A stretch of DNA of 63,983 bases from Acidobacteriaceae bacterium (GCA_003134855.1 PLCS01000001.1:158344-222326), one strand, 5' to 3'. Shown: positions 47,611 through 57,846, counted from the stretch's first letter. Program-made: numbers and translations. Notes: generated from the letters alone by a model not told the origin.

Positions 47611-48130
47611 TACAACCCACGTATTTTCTATAGTTTGTCGCCATTCCAGAAGAGACTCTTTATGGACCCCTGTGGTTCCCTGAGGATTCTGCAGCTACAG
47701 AATCGACTACAGAGCAAGATTTCTGAGAACTTCGTGGGCCAGTAAATTCATGATTTCTCACAGGTTCTGGAACAGTTTTTCGGGAAGAACTATCTGTTTC
47801 GAAGGCAGATGCACTGCCGCGATGCAATTTGCACTGCGATCTTCCAAGGGGTATTGTTCAGGAGCGGAAAATCGCAACAATGGATGCCTCTGTTTCAACG
47901 CGACACTGATGCAGGATAGCCAGGTTTTCGAGCAGGAGGTCGCGGCAAACACGAAGGGATTGAGTAGTCAAAACATCCAGGAGACTCAATAGACGCATAT
48001 TAGACTTGCTTTACGCGGAGGCAGACCAACTGGGTGCATACTTCTTCTGCTTGATTCGAAAGCAGATCGATGCTTTGGCGATCCAACGAGCCAGGAAACA
48101 TCAGCCTACGAAGGCACTATCAACGCCTAT

Positions 48131-48197
48131 AAGGTTACTATAGTTACCATTGAGTGCACCTAGGTAACTTGACCTTGCCGGGATAATAAAGTTACCT
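48131..48197. promoter_or_regulatory. Dyad-rich GGTAAC/GTTACC patch upstream of GH6
   Basis: AGGTAACTT (48162-48170) and its exact complement AAGTTACCT (48189-48197) form a 9-bp dyad. Two further related boxes, GGTTAC (48133-48138) and GTTACC (48143-48148), lie to the left. It could bind a regulator of the cellulase cluster about 400 bases upstream of the first gene. Confidence 0.4.
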
Positions 48198-48524
48198 TCG
48201 TTTTGCGGTAGACGTGAATTTGGCGTGAAGCGACCCCATGAGTGAGTGTGCTGTGTTGCCGGCGGATTCAAAGCTGGCATAGATAGCTGTCTTCCTGGTC
48301 TGCATTCTCGCAAATGTCCTTGCTGAGAGAATGCAGGCAAAGTGCTAGGGAGTCACGTTGCTTATCGATTGATCCGCATTCATGCGCTCCAGCACCACGA
48401 ATGATTCTTTTTTCCACTTCCCCCTTCTTCCCCCTTCTTCGCTTTTTCCGACATTTGACAATTCGCAGAGGCTCCGGCTACGGGTCGGCTGATGATCGCA
48501 CCGGCTCGCTGGATACGGCTCTGA

Positions 48525-48597
48525 TACCGGCATCATGTCGCGACAATCACTCGGTCCTTGAGTGATGAGGCGGGCTGTGTGATGTAAAGGAGAAACC
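48525..48597 (+). promoter_or_regulatory. GH6 leader with dyad, shared with GH48
   Basis: The 73 bases before the GH6 ATG match those before the GH48 ATG (60249-60322): both start TACCGGCATCATG and end GATGTAAAGGAGAAACC. Inside is the dyad ATCACTC-N7-GAGTGAT (48546-48566), 42 bases before the ATG. The strong RBS AAAGGAG belongs to it. Confidence 0.65.
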
Positions 48598-51500
48598 ATG
48601 TCTCAGCAGTTCAATCCCCCCTGTGGGCGGGCACGCGCTCGCCGGCTGAGCGGGTACCTTGCGGTACTCGCGGTTCTACTACTAACCATTGTTATGCCGG
48701 GCGCTTTTGCTCAGACGCACGTCGCCAATCCGTACGTTGGCGCAACGGTGTACGTCAGCCCGGACTACGCCACTGAAGTCGCCGTCGCGGAAGCAGCCGA
48801 ACCTTCGCTCGCGGGGCAGATGGCTACAGTTGCCAAGCAGCCGACATTCGTCTGGCTGGACCATATCGCGGCCATTACGGCCGTCAACGGCAATGGTACG
48901 GCAACAGGCCGCATGAGCCTGCAACAGCACATCAACGCGGCGGTTGCCCAAGCCAACGGCGCGAATATCGTTGTCCAGCTCGTCATTTACGATCTGCCCC
49001 AACGCGACTGCGCAGCTCTGGCCTCCAACGGCGAATTGAGCATCGCCGGCGGCGATGTACCGCTCGGCGGCGGACCTGCGATGACCGGTACCGGCATTCA
49101 GGAGTATGAGAACTACTACATCACTCCCATCTATAACATCCTGGCCAAGGCGCCCTCGAATGTTCGCTTCGTGCTGGTGATCGAGGACGACTCGCTGCCA
49201 AACATTCTTACTAACTCCGGCCTCAGCTTTACGGATGCCCCCTGCGTCGCTGCCAATGGCGGCGTAAGCAACGCAGGCGCAGCCGCAAACTGGACCCAAA
49301 CGGCCACTCCCGTCCTCAATACTCCGTCGACCGGCGTGTACTATCAGGGCATTTCCTACGCGCTCAATAGCTTCCACAAGTTGCCGAACGCTTACAACTA
49401 TCTGGACATTGGCCACCACGGCTGGCTGGGCTGGACTTCCAACACGGCCTACGCTGTCCAATTCTTCAGCAGTTTCGCACAGCAACTGTCGGCTGGATAT
49501 GCCACCATTGACGGCTTCATCACCAATACGGCCAACTATGGTCCTCTCACAGAACCGTATATAGTTTGGGATGAGGTTGCAGGCGGACCGATCACCAACA
49601 CCAACCTTACCAGTGGGATCTTTACCGGCAACTTCTATCAGTGGAATCCGGCGATCGATGAGCTCACCTACAAAACCTACTTCTTGCAGGCTCTGACCGC
49701 GTCGACATCGGGTGGCTACACCGACCCGCGTGGCCAGGCGCATACGCCCGGCGGCGGCTTCCCGTCGACGATTGGCTTCCTGATCGACACCTCGCGCAAC
49801 GGCTGGGGCAACACCTCTGTCACGAACGGCGGCGGCACCAGCGCCTACCAAGTGCGGCCGACAGCCGCGGGCACCAGCACCGCCATAGACACCTTTGTCA
49901 ACCAAAGCAAGATCGATCTGCGCAATTCCTCAGGACAGTGGTGCAACCAGGAGAATGCAGGCATCGGCGTGCTACCGGTAGTGAACCCCACCTCCGGCGT
50001 AAGTGCTTACGTCTGGGTCAAGCCTCCGGGTGAAGCGGACGGCAACTATCCTGGCAGCGTATACAACGGCGTAACTTCAACTGTTGGCGATCCGAACTGC
50101 AACCCGGTGACGGCGAACCCGCAGGCCGGCGCCGACACCATAGCGAACTCGATTCCGAACCCGCCTCCCGCTGGCACCTTCTGGGTGACCGAGTTCGTGC
50201 AGTTGGTAGAGGACGCCTATCCGGTGCTTGCAGGATCTAGCGGCGGCGGCTTCACGCTGACTCCCGCCTCGGCCTCTGAGACGCTCGCCCAGGGCGGCAG
50301 CGCCACTGACGCCATCATGGTCACCGACACCGGCGGCTTCACTGGGACCGTCACTCTGACCGCCAGCAGTTCGAACTCCGGCGTCACGGTCTCGGTCAGC
50401 GGCGACACGCTGACGCTGAAGGCCAGCAGCACGGCCACCGGAACGGCCACCATCTCCGTCACCGGAATCTCCGGCACCACCTCCGCTACTACCTCGATCG
50501 CAGTGACGGTGACTTCCACTGGCACGGGCAGCTTCTCGCTTTCCCGTTCGGCGTCCACTCTGTCGATCGCCCAAGGCGCATCCGGCACCGATACGATTAC
50601 GGTTACGGATGTTAGCCCGTTCACTGGCTCTGTAACTCTTGCCGCCTCCGGCATGCCCAGCGGAGTTACTGCCGCGTTCGGCACCAACCCCACCGCCGGG
50701 TCTAGTGCCGTTACGTTCACAGCCAGCAGCACGGCCACCACCGGAACGTCTACGGTCACCATCACCGGAACCTCGGGTAGCCTGACCGCAACCACCACCA
50801 TCTCGCTGACGGTGACCAGCAGCACCTGCACGCCCACCGCGATCGTTCCGTATATTTCCGTGAATGGCGGTTCAACCTGGACGCAGGAGTCAGCGGCAAC
50901 TGTGAGTTCCACGACCACAGCAGTGGACCTTGGCCCGCAGCCTACGACCGGAACTTGGAGCTGGACCGGCCCCAACGGGTACACGTCCACCTCGCGGCAG
51001 ATCAACAGCATTCCGTTGAGCGCGGGCGCCAACGTCTATACGGCCACTTACACAAACAGCTGCGGAAGCAAGAGCACCCAGGCGTTCACCATCACAGTGA
51101 CTTCGTCGACGGGCAGCTTCTCGCTGAAGCCTTCGTCCTCCAGCCTATCCGTAACTCAGGGCGCGAGCGGCACGGACACCATCACGGTAACCGATGTCAG
51201 CCCGTTCTCTGGGTCAGTAACTCTGGCGGCGTCTGGCTTGCCGAGCGGAGTTACTGCCGCGTTCGCAACTAACCCGGCGACCTCGACCAGCGTACTAACA
51301 CTGACGGCCAGCAGCTCGGCCGCCACGGGCTCGTCCACGGTCACCGTCACCGGAACCTCCGGCTCGCTGAGTGCAACCACCACCATCGCGCTCACCGTCA
51401 GCGCGGCGTCGGCGGGCAGCTTCTCTCTGAAGCCTTCGGCCTCCACTCTGACCGTCAAGCAGGGTACGAGCGGCACCGACACCATCACGGTGACCGATGT

Positions 51501-52041
51501 CAGCCCATTCTCTGGGTCAGTAACTCTGGCGGCGTCTGGCTTGCCGAGCGGAGTTACAGTTGCCTACGGCACCAACCCCACCACCTCTACCAGCGTGCTT
51601 ACCTTCACAGCTAGCAGCACGGCCACAGTGGGAACGGCCACGATCACCATCACCGGAACCTCCGGCTCGCTGAGTGCAACCACCACCATCGCGCTCACCG
51701 TCAGCTCCTCCGGTGGCGGTGCCTGCACCGTTGATTATGTGATCTCGCCGCAAAACTCGAGCGCCTTCGGAGCGGCCATCACCATCGTCAACGGATCGAC
51801 AGCCATTACCAGTTGGACACTGACCTGGAGCTTCGCCAACGGGCAGACAGTTGCGTCCCTTTGGAACGGCATTGAAACCCAGAGCGGCGCCAACGTCACG
51901 GTTAAGAACGAGCCCTACAACGGCAGCATCGCCGCAGGCGGAACCTTAACTGGCATCGGATTTAACGGCACCTGGAATGGCACCACCAATGCGATACCCA
52001 CGGCCTTCTCGCTCAACGGAACGGCCTGCACCGTCAACTAG
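48598..52041 (+). CDS. GH6 cellobiohydrolase with Ig-like repeats and CBM2
   Basis: A 1147-residue secreted enzyme. Signal peptide about 1-39. GH6 catalytic domain about 40-545, with QLVIYDLPQRDCAA (Asp137), LVIEDDSLPNI (Asp near 198) and YVWVKPPGEADGNYPG, the GH6 motifs; its large size suggests an exo-acting, non-reducing-end cellobiohydrolase. It is followed by Ig-like repeats at about 550-640, 645-742, 841-937 and 940-1037, a PKD-like domain (about 743-836, NGGSTWTQES, GTWSWTGPNGYTSTSRQI) and a C-terminal CBM2 (1041-1147). First gene of the cellulase cluster. No dockerin is present. Exo mode is inferred. Confidence 0.9.
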   Translation: MSQQFNPPCGRARARRLSGYLAVLAVLLLTIVMPGAFAQTHVANPYVGATVYVSPDYATEVAVAEAAEPSLAGQMATVAKQPTFVWLDHIAAITAVNGNGTATGRMSLQQHINAAVAQANGANIVVQLVIYDLPQRDCAALASNGELSIAGGDVPLGGGPAMTGTGIQEYENYYITPIYNILAKAPSNVRFVLVIEDDSLPNILTNSGLSFTDAPCVAANGGVSNAGAAANWTQTATPVLNTPSTGVYYQGISYALNSFHKLPNAYNYLDIGHHGWLGWTSNTAYAVQFFSSFAQQLSAGYATIDGFITNTANYGPLTEPYIVWDEVAGGPITNTNLTSGIFTGNFYQWNPAIDELTYKTYFLQALTASTSGGYTDPRGQAHTPGGGFPSTIGFLIDTSRNGWGNTSVTNGGGTSAYQVRPTAAGTSTAIDTFVNQSKIDLRNSSGQWCNQENAGIGVLPVVNPTSGVSAYVWVKPPGEADGNYPGSVYNGVTSTVGDPNCNPVTANPQAGADTIANSIPNPPPAGTFWVTEFVQLVEDAYPVLAGSSGGGFTLTPASASETLAQGGSATDAIMVTDTGGFTGTVTLTASSSNSGVTVSVSGDTLTLKASSTATGTATISVTGISGTTSATTSIAVTVTSTGTGSFSLSRSASTLSIAQGASGTDTITVTDVSPFTGSVTLAASGMPSGVTAAFGTNPTAGSSAVTFTASSTATTGTSTVTITGTSGSLTATTTISLTVTSSTCTPTAIVPYISVNGGSTWTQESAATVSSTTTAVDLGPQPTTGTWSWTGPNGYTSTSRQINSIPLSAGANVYTATYTNSCGSKSTQAFTITVTSSTGSFSLKPSSSSLSVTQGASGTDTITVTDVSPFSGSVTLAASGLPSGVTAAFATNPATSTSVLTLTASSSAATGSSTVTVTGTSGSLSATTTIALTVSAASAGSFSLKPSASTLTVKQGTSGTDTITVTDVSPFSGSVTLAASGLPSGVTVAYGTNPTTSTSVLTFTASSTATVGTATITITGTSGSLSATTTIALTVSSSGGGACTVDYVISPQNSSAFGAAITIVNGSTAITSWTLTWSFANGQTVASLWNGIETQSGANVTVKNEPYNGSIAAGGTLTGIGFNGTWNGTTNAIPTAFSLNGTACTVN

Positions 52042-52070
52042 CAAATTCAAGCAGCGCACAGACAGCAATG

Positions 52071-52104
52071 CGTGCGGAGCGGGTCTTTCGACCTGTTCCG
52101 CACG
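52071..52104 (+). terminator. Hairpin after GH6
   Basis: CGTGCGGAGCGGGT pairs with ACCTGTTCCGCACG with wobble pairs. The same CBM2-tail-plus-hairpin unit follows the GH12 and GH5 genes. Confidence 0.65.
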
Positions 52105-52203
52105 TTGATCTAAACCAAGCTTCATTCGATGCGGGAAACGATTGCATTGCCAGCCGTTCTTCCGTCATCGGCATGAGAAACCGTGCGAAAGCGAGGAAAA
52201 CAT

Positions 52204-55200
52204 ATGTCCCCTGCGATCAGACAAGCCATTCATAGAACGGCCTTCCTGCATATGATGGTATTGTGTGCGTTTGTAGCAACCCTATTTGGCAACGCTGCTT
52301 TTGGGCAAGCTAATGCTGCTGGATACACATGGGCCAACGTCTACACAGGTGCTGGCGGCGGTTACATTCCTAACATCATCTTCAACCCTTCACAGCAGAA
52401 TCTGATTTACGCCCGCACCGACATCGGCGGCGCCTATAAGTGGAATTCCACCACGGGTCTATGGACGCCACTCATGGATTTCACAACGTTTGCCAATTGG
52501 GGTCATCTGGGCGTTGAAAGTCTTGCCACTGATCCGGTGAACCCGAACAACCTTTACATCATGACCGGCATGTATACCAACTCCTGGGATCCGTTGGATG
52601 CTGCGCTCTTGATCTCGAACAATCAGGGAAGCACGTTTTCCAATACTGTGACTATGCCGTTCAAAGCGGGAGGCAACATGCCCGCCCGCAACATGGGCGA
52701 GCGCCTTGCCATCGATCCCAATCTCAACAGCATCCTGTTCTTTGCGGCCAGAAGCGGAAACGGCCTTTGGGAGAGTACCAATTCTGGAGTTACATGGAGC
52801 AAGGTGTCCAGCTTTCCGCAGCCCGGCACCTATGTCGTTACTCCCGGAGATGTATACAGCGGGGACATCATTGGGCCCGTGTGGGTTGTCTTCGATCCGC
52901 GGACGGGTTCGTCCGGAAAGGCTACTCAGACCATCTATGTGGGCGTGGCGCAACCCGACGGCAACAATATCTTCGTCACTAAGAACGGAGGAACCACCTG
53001 GACCGCGCTGGCTGGTCAGCCGACTTGCACCCTGACCGGAACCCAAACGACCGGGACCGTGGCTTGCACCAATGGCGCATCATGGTCAGTAGCTTCAAAC
53101 GCTCCCGCTCCTGGCTTCTTGCCACAGCGCGCGGCTCTGGACACTGTGAATGGTTACTTATACATCACCTATAGCAACGGAGCCGGACCTTACGACGGCA
53201 TTATGGGAGACGTCCAGAGGTATAACACGGCAACCGGCGTGTGGACTGAGATAGCACCGGTTGTTCCAACCACTACCAGTGGCGCGGACTACTTCGGCTA
53301 CTGCGGTCTGACAATCGACAAGCAGGTTCCGACCACGCTGATGGTTTCGGCCTTCAACTCGTGGTGGCCGGATACCATCATTTGGCGCAGCACCAATTCC
53401 GGCGCCACCTGGTCCCAGATCTGGAGCTGGACAAGTTATCCCAGCCGCAGCTTCATGTACACGCTGAACGACACAGCAGCGCCCTGGTTGAATCAGGGCG
53501 ATACCAGCCCCGTTACTCCCATTGAAGCGCCTGAACTTGGCTGGATGGTCTCCGGCATGGCGATTGATCCGTTTAACTCCAATCACATGTTTTATGGAAC
53601 CGGCATGACGATGTGGGGCACAACGAATCTCACTAATTGGGACGCAGGCACTCAGTTTACCCTCTCGGATGCATCCATGGGGATCGAAGAAACTTCCGTG
53701 ACCGGCCTGGTCAGTCCTCCTTCTGGCGGTGGCGCCCATCTGTATAGCACAATGGGAGACATTGGCGGATTCATTCACACCAGCATGACTACAGCGCCGG
53801 CTTTTCCTTATGCGATTCCGTTTTTTGGGACCCGTAACAGCATCGACTTTGCCCAGCTAAACCCGATGGATATGGTTATCGTGGGTGTAGGAAGCCCCAC
53901 GGCCAGCCCCGTGGTAACAAGCTCCGCCTTTACCACTTCCGGCGGCACAAGTGAGACAGCGTGGTTTGCGGGATCCGTCGATCCAGCCGGCATGACTACC
54001 GGCGGCGGTACAGTTGCAATGTCGGCGACAGCCAGCGCGGTTGTGTGGGCTCCTCCCAGCATGGTGCCGTTCTATTCCACCACTTATGGCAGCAGTTGGA
54101 CAGCCTCTACGGGCGCTCCCGCGGGAGGTGTAATCGCCTCCGACCGCGTGAATTCTCTGTATTTCTATTATTACGGGGGTGGCCAATTCTATGTGAGCAA
54201 AAACGGCGGAGTGAGCTTTACCGCGACAGCTGCAACCGGGTTGCCCGCGTCGGGAGATCCGGTTGTCGTGAAAGCCGTGCCGGGAATCGCGGGCGATGTT
54301 TGGGTTGTAGGTGGTAGCGCCACCTCCGGCCACGTTTATGGCATGTGGCACTCGACTAACTACGGTGCCAGCTTTACCCAACTGGCGAACGTGACACAGG
54401 CCGATATCATCGGCTTTGGCAAGGCCGGCCCTGGAGCCACCTATCAAACCATCTTTACCAACGCTGAAATCGGCGGCGTGCGCGGCATCTTCGCCTCCAC
54501 CAACGAAGGCGTTATCTGGGAACTGATCAACGACTCCGCACATGAGTACGCCGCTGCGGATCAGGCTATGACTGGCGACCCGCAGGTCTTCGGAACCGTC
54601 TACATTGGAACTAACGGCCGAGGCATTGTCCTGGGAACGGGGTCTCCGACCGTAACGACATCAACCGGCTTTATACTGGCGCCCTCGGCGTCCAATCTGT
54701 CCGTCTCCCAAGGCAAGACCGCAACCGACACCATCACGGTAACTGACGTGGGCGGATTCACCGGCAGTGTAACTCTGGCGGCAACCGGCCTGCCCAGCGG
54801 AGTGACGGTTGCTTACGGAACCAACCCCACGGCCACGACCAGCGTGCTTACCTTCACGGCCAGCGCCACTGCTACGGTAGGAACGTCTACGGTGACTATC
54901 ACCGGAACCTCCGGCTCCACAACCGCAAGCACCACCATCTCGCTCACCGTTGGTACCGGTGGAAGCTTTACGCTTTCCCGCTCGGCGTCAACTCTGTCGA
55001 TAGCCCAAAGCGCCAGCGGCACTGACACCATCACCGTAACCGATGTAAGTCCGTTCGCCGGCTCTGTAACTTTGGCCGCTACTGGCCTACCCACCGGAGT
55101 CACGGTTGCCTACGGCACCAACCCCACAACCTCGACCAGCGTGCTGACCTTCACGGCTAGCGTCACGGCCACTACTGGCGCGGCTACGGTCACCATCACC

Positions 55201-56175
55201 GGAACCTCCGGCACATTAAGCGCAACCACCACCATCGCCCTTACCGTCACGGCCAAGGCGGGCTTTACGCTGGCTCCTTCGGCTTCTACTCTGGCGATTA
55301 CCCAGGGTAAGACCGCAACCGACACCATTACGGTGACGGACGTGGGCGGATTCACCGGCAGCGTAACTCTGGCCGCAACGGGATTGCCTAGCGGAGTCAC
55401 AGTCGCTTACGGCACCAACCCCACAACTGCGACCAGTGTGCTTACCTTCACGGCTAGCAGTACGGCCACCTTGGGCGCGGCCACGGTCACCATCACCGGG
55501 ACCTCGGGCTCGGCGACCGCAACCACCACCATCAACCTTACGGTGAGTGGCGCGGGCTTCACCCTGGCGCCTTCCGCGAGCACTTTGTCTGTAACTCAGG
55601 GCAAGACCGCAACCGACACCATCACGGTGACGGACGTGGGCGGATTTACCGGCAGCGTCACTCTGGCCGCATCTGGCTTACCTAGCGGAGTCACGGTTGC
55701 CTACGGCACCAACCCGACCACGGCGACCAGCCTGCTCACCTTCACGGCCAGCGCCACGGCTGCTGTAGGAGCGGCCACAGTCACCATCACCGGGACCTCG
55801 GGCTCGACGACGGCAAAGACCACCATCGCGCTGACCGTCGGTCCGAGTGGCGGCGCCTGCACCGTCGACTATGTGATCTCGCCCCAAAACTCGAGCGCCT
55901 TCGGAGCGGCGATCACCATCATCAACGGACCGACCGCCATTACCAGTTGGACGCTGACCTGGACCTTCGCCAACGGGCAGACAGTTGCGTCTCTCTGGAA
56001 CGGTATTGAAACTCAGAGCGGCGCTAATGTGACGGTGAAGAACGAACCCTACAACGGCAGCATCGCCGCCAACGGCACCCTCAGCGGCATCGGCTTCAAC
56101 GGCACATGGAACGGTACCACCAACGCGATACCCACGGCCATCTCGCTCAACGGAACGGCCTGCACCGTCAACTAG
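52204..56175 (+). CDS. GH74 xyloglucanase/endoglucanase with Ig-like repeats and CBM2
   Basis: A 1323-residue secreted enzyme. Signal peptide about 1-34. GH74 double beta-propeller about 36-816, with VYTGAGGGYIPNIIFNPSQ, YARTDIGGAYKW (Asp73, probable base) and GWMVSGMAIDPFNSNHMFYG (Asp455, probable acid). Four Ig-like repeats (about 821-915, 921-1013, 1018-1112, 1117-1210) precede the C-terminal CBM2 (1217-1323). GH74 enzymes cut xyloglucan and sometimes cellulose chains. Start at ATG 52204 with GAGG upstream; a GTG at 52183 is possible. Its 3' flank differs from those of the three neighbours, so it did not take part in the tail exchange. Confidence 0.9.
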   Translation: MSPAIRQAIHRTAFLHMMVLCAFVATLFGNAAFGQANAAGYTWANVYTGAGGGYIPNIIFNPSQQNLIYARTDIGGAYKWNSTTGLWTPLMDFTTFANWGHLGVESLATDPVNPNNLYIMTGMYTNSWDPLDAALLISNNQGSTFSNTVTMPFKAGGNMPARNMGERLAIDPNLNSILFFAARSGNGLWESTNSGVTWSKVSSFPQPGTYVVTPGDVYSGDIIGPVWVVFDPRTGSSGKATQTIYVGVAQPDGNNIFVTKNGGTTWTALAGQPTCTLTGTQTTGTVACTNGASWSVASNAPAPGFLPQRAALDTVNGYLYITYSNGAGPYDGIMGDVQRYNTATGVWTEIAPVVPTTTSGADYFGYCGLTIDKQVPTTLMVSAFNSWWPDTIIWRSTNSGATWSQIWSWTSYPSRSFMYTLNDTAAPWLNQGDTSPVTPIEAPELGWMVSGMAIDPFNSNHMFYGTGMTMWGTTNLTNWDAGTQFTLSDASMGIEETSVTGLVSPPSGGGAHLYSTMGDIGGFIHTSMTTAPAFPYAIPFFGTRNSIDFAQLNPMDMVIVGVGSPTASPVVTSSAFTTSGGTSETAWFAGSVDPAGMTTGGGTVAMSATASAVVWAPPSMVPFYSTTYGSSWTASTGAPAGGVIASDRVNSLYFYYYGGGQFYVSKNGGVSFTATAATGLPASGDPVVVKAVPGIAGDVWVVGGSATSGHVYGMWHSTNYGASFTQLANVTQADIIGFGKAGPGATYQTIFTNAEIGGVRGIFASTNEGVIWELINDSAHEYAAADQAMTGDPQVFGTVYIGTNGRGIVLGTGSPTVTTSTGFILAPSASNLSVSQGKTATDTITVTDVGGFTGSVTLAATGLPSGVTVAYGTNPTATTSVLTFTASATATVGTSTVTITGTSGSTTASTTISLTVGTGGSFTLSRSASTLSIAQSASGTDTITVTDVSPFAGSVTLAATGLPTGVTVAYGTNPTTSTSVLTFTASVTATTGAATVTITGTSGTLSATTTIALTVTAKAGFTLAPSASTLAITQGKTATDTITVTDVGGFTGSVTLAATGLPSGVTVAYGTNPTTATSVLTFTASSTATLGAATVTITGTSGSATATTTINLTVSGAGFTLAPSASTLSVTQGKTATDTITVTDVGGFTGSVTLAASGLPSGVTVAYGTNPTTATSLLTFTASATAAVGAATVTITGTSGSTTAKTTIALTVGPSGGACTVDYVISPQNSSAFGAAITIINGPTAITSWTLTWTFANGQTVASLWNGIETQSGANVTVKNEPYNGSIAANGTLSGIGFNGTWNGTTNAIPTAISLNGTACTVN

Positions 56176-56211
56176 CGCCTGGAGTTGGCAGCGCCACCAG
56201 AAGAAGGGGTC

Positions 56212-56249
56212 AATGCGGGGACGGATGCCACAGCCCGCCCCGCATTTTC
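56212..56249 (+). terminator. Terminator after GH74
   Basis: AATGCGGGG (56212-56220) pairs with CCCCGCATT (56238-56246) followed by TTT. Unlike the other cluster hairpins. Confidence 0.7.
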
Positions 56250-56295
56250 CTCGTCTTCTGCAAGGGGCTGGTCGAATCAGGTCAATACGGAAAAC

Positions 56296-56305
56296 TTCAA
56301 TTGAA
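56296..56305. promoter_or_regulatory. TTCAATTGAA palindrome upstream of GH12
   Basis: A perfect 10-bp palindrome 12 bases before the GH12 GTG start, overlapping or just preceding the RBS. Its half-site TTCAATT recurs in the GH5 leader. Confidence 0.4.
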
Positions 56306-56317
56306 AAGGAGATTTTT

Positions 56318-57754
56318 GTGAACAGAAGGTCATTACTTCAGATGTTTGCGATTGCCTGCGCAGTCTGCCTTATCTCCCTTGGGATGCCGGCTCCGGCCGC
56401 CGCCCAATCCAAATGTTCTAACACCGTCGGTGAGACCTACGTACTCGCCCTCGACAGCGGTTTATATGACTTCCAGATGAACGAGTGGAACTCCAGTTTG
56501 AATGAATGTGTGAACATCAGCGGCTTGGGTTTTACGATCACCACCGCAAGCTTCTCCAATTCGACGAGTGGCGCTCCAGCCACCTACACATCGATCTACC
56601 GGGGATGCCATTGGGGAGCTTGCACGACTTCCAACCCCTTCCCCATCGAAGAGAACAACATCGCTTCGGCAACCACCAGCGTCTCGATTACCCAGCCCTC
56701 CGGCTCCGCCAATGACGCGGCCTACGACATTTGGTTCAACCAGACATCGACCACCTCGGGCCAGCCCAACGGCACCGAAATCATGATCTGGCTCAATCAT
56801 CAGGGGTCCATACAGCCCTTTGGCTCGCAGGTGGCCACGGAGACTATCGATGGCGCCAGTTATGAAGTGTGGACCGGCAACCAATCATCGTGGAAGATCG
56901 TCTCTTACGTTGCGGCGACTCCTGTAACTTCCGTGAGCAGCCTGAATCTCCTGCCGTTCTTTGCTGATGCCATATCACGGGGAAGCCTGGAAAGCACCTG
57001 GTGGCTGATCGATGTTGAGTACGGCTTCGAGGTCTGGACCGGCGGCCAGGGCCTGGCCATGAGCGGATTCTCGGTCAGCGCCGCGGCCGGCAGCGGCGGC
57101 GGTGGAGGCACATGCAGTATAGTACCTTCCGCACCTAGCGGACTCACCGCAACGACTTCCTCCTCCAGTGTCATCAACCTGAGCTGGACCCCGGATACTG
57201 CTCCGGCTAACTGCACAATAAGTTCTTACAACGTTTTCCGCAGCACAACCAGCAACTTCACTCCATCCTCGAGCAATCAGATAGCCAGTGGCGTGACGGC
57301 GACGAGCTATTCAAGCACCGGTCTCACAGCTTCGACCACTTACTACTACAAGATTGAAGCGGTTGACTCGGACGGCACGTCGGCGGCATCGGCGCAAGCC
57401 AGTGCAAAGACTTCGTCGGCTGGAGGCGGCTCAGGATGCACCGTCGACTACGTGATTTCACCGCAGAACTCCAGCGCATTCGGAGCTGCTATCACCATCA
57501 TCAATGGACCGACTGCCATCACCAGTTGGACGCTGACCTGGAGCTTCGCCAACGGGCAGACAATCTCCTCTCTCTGGAACGGCGCTGAAACTCAGAGCGG
57601 CGCCAATGTGACGGTGAAAAACGAATCCTACAACGGCAGCATCGCGGCCAATGGTACCCTCAGCGGCATTGGATTCAACGGCACATGGAAAGGAACCACC
57701 AACGCAATACCTACGGCCTTCTCGCTCAACGGAACGGCCTGCACCGTCAACTAG
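56318..57754 (+). CDS. GH12 endoglucanase with FN3 and CBM2
   Basis: A 478-residue secreted enzyme. Signal peptide about 1-30. GH12 beta-jelly-roll about 30-265 with NGTEIMIWLNHQG (Glu154, nucleophile) and YGFEVWTGGQG (Glu238, acid/base). A fibronectin type III domain (about 270-365) and C-terminal CBM2 (about 372-478) follow. It cleaves beta-1,4-glucan chains internally, probably also xyloglucan. Translation starts at GTG 56318 with AAAGGAG upstream. It uses FN3 rather than the Ig-like spacer of the other genes. Confidence 0.9.
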   Translation: MNRRSLLQMFAIACAVCLISLGMPAPAAAQSKCSNTVGETYVLALDSGLYDFQMNEWNSSLNECVNISGLGFTITTASFSNSTSGAPATYTSIYRGCHWGACTTSNPFPIEENNIASATTSVSITQPSGSANDAAYDIWFNQTSTTSGQPNGTEIMIWLNHQGSIQPFGSQVATETIDGASYEVWTGNQSSWKIVSYVAATPVTSVSSLNLLPFFADAISRGSLESTWWLIDVEYGFEVWTGGQGLAMSGFSVSAAAGSGGGGGTCSIVPSAPSGLTATTSSSSVINLSWTPDTAPANCTISSYNVFRSTTSNFTPSSSNQIASGVTATSYSSTGLTASTTYYYKIEAVDSDGTSAASAQASAKTSSAGGGSGCTVDYVISPQNSSAFGAAITIINGPTAITSWTLTWSFANGQTISSLWNGAETQSGANVTVKNESYNGSIAANGTLSGIGFNGTWKGTTNAIPTAFSLNGTACTVN

Positions 57755-57786
57755 CAAAGTCAAGCAGCGCACAGACAAGAACACGA

Positions 57787-57814
57787 GCGGAGCGGGCCCT
57801 TCGGCCTGCTCCGC
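57787..57814 (+). terminator. Hairpin after GH12
   Basis: GCGGAGCGGGCC pairs with GGCCTGCTCCGC with one wobble. Near-identical to the hairpins after GH6 and GH5. Confidence 0.7.
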
Positions 57815-57825
57815 CCACGACTAAG

Positions 57826-57846
57826 TTCAATTCAACCCGAATTGAA
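57826..57846. promoter_or_regulatory. TTCAATTC-N5-GAATTGAA dyad upstream of GH5
   Basis: A perfect 8-bp inverted repeat with a 5-base spacer, 23 bases before the GH5 ATG. Its half-site matches the GH12 palindrome. Confidence 0.45.

Larger units (their letters stand above)
47611..48597. other. Long intergenic region before the cellulase cluster
   Basis: Nearly 1 kb without a supported gene; short open frames there look random. It contains a dyad-rich patch (48130-48200), a pyrimidine-rich stretch (48420-48450), and the GH6 leader. No copy of the tRNA 3' end is seen, so no attachment-site pair is supported. Confidence 0.5.

Noticed and set aside
47750..47992. 80-codon open frame after the tRNA
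   Set aside because: No RBS, no recognisable domain and amino-acid composition like random DNA.
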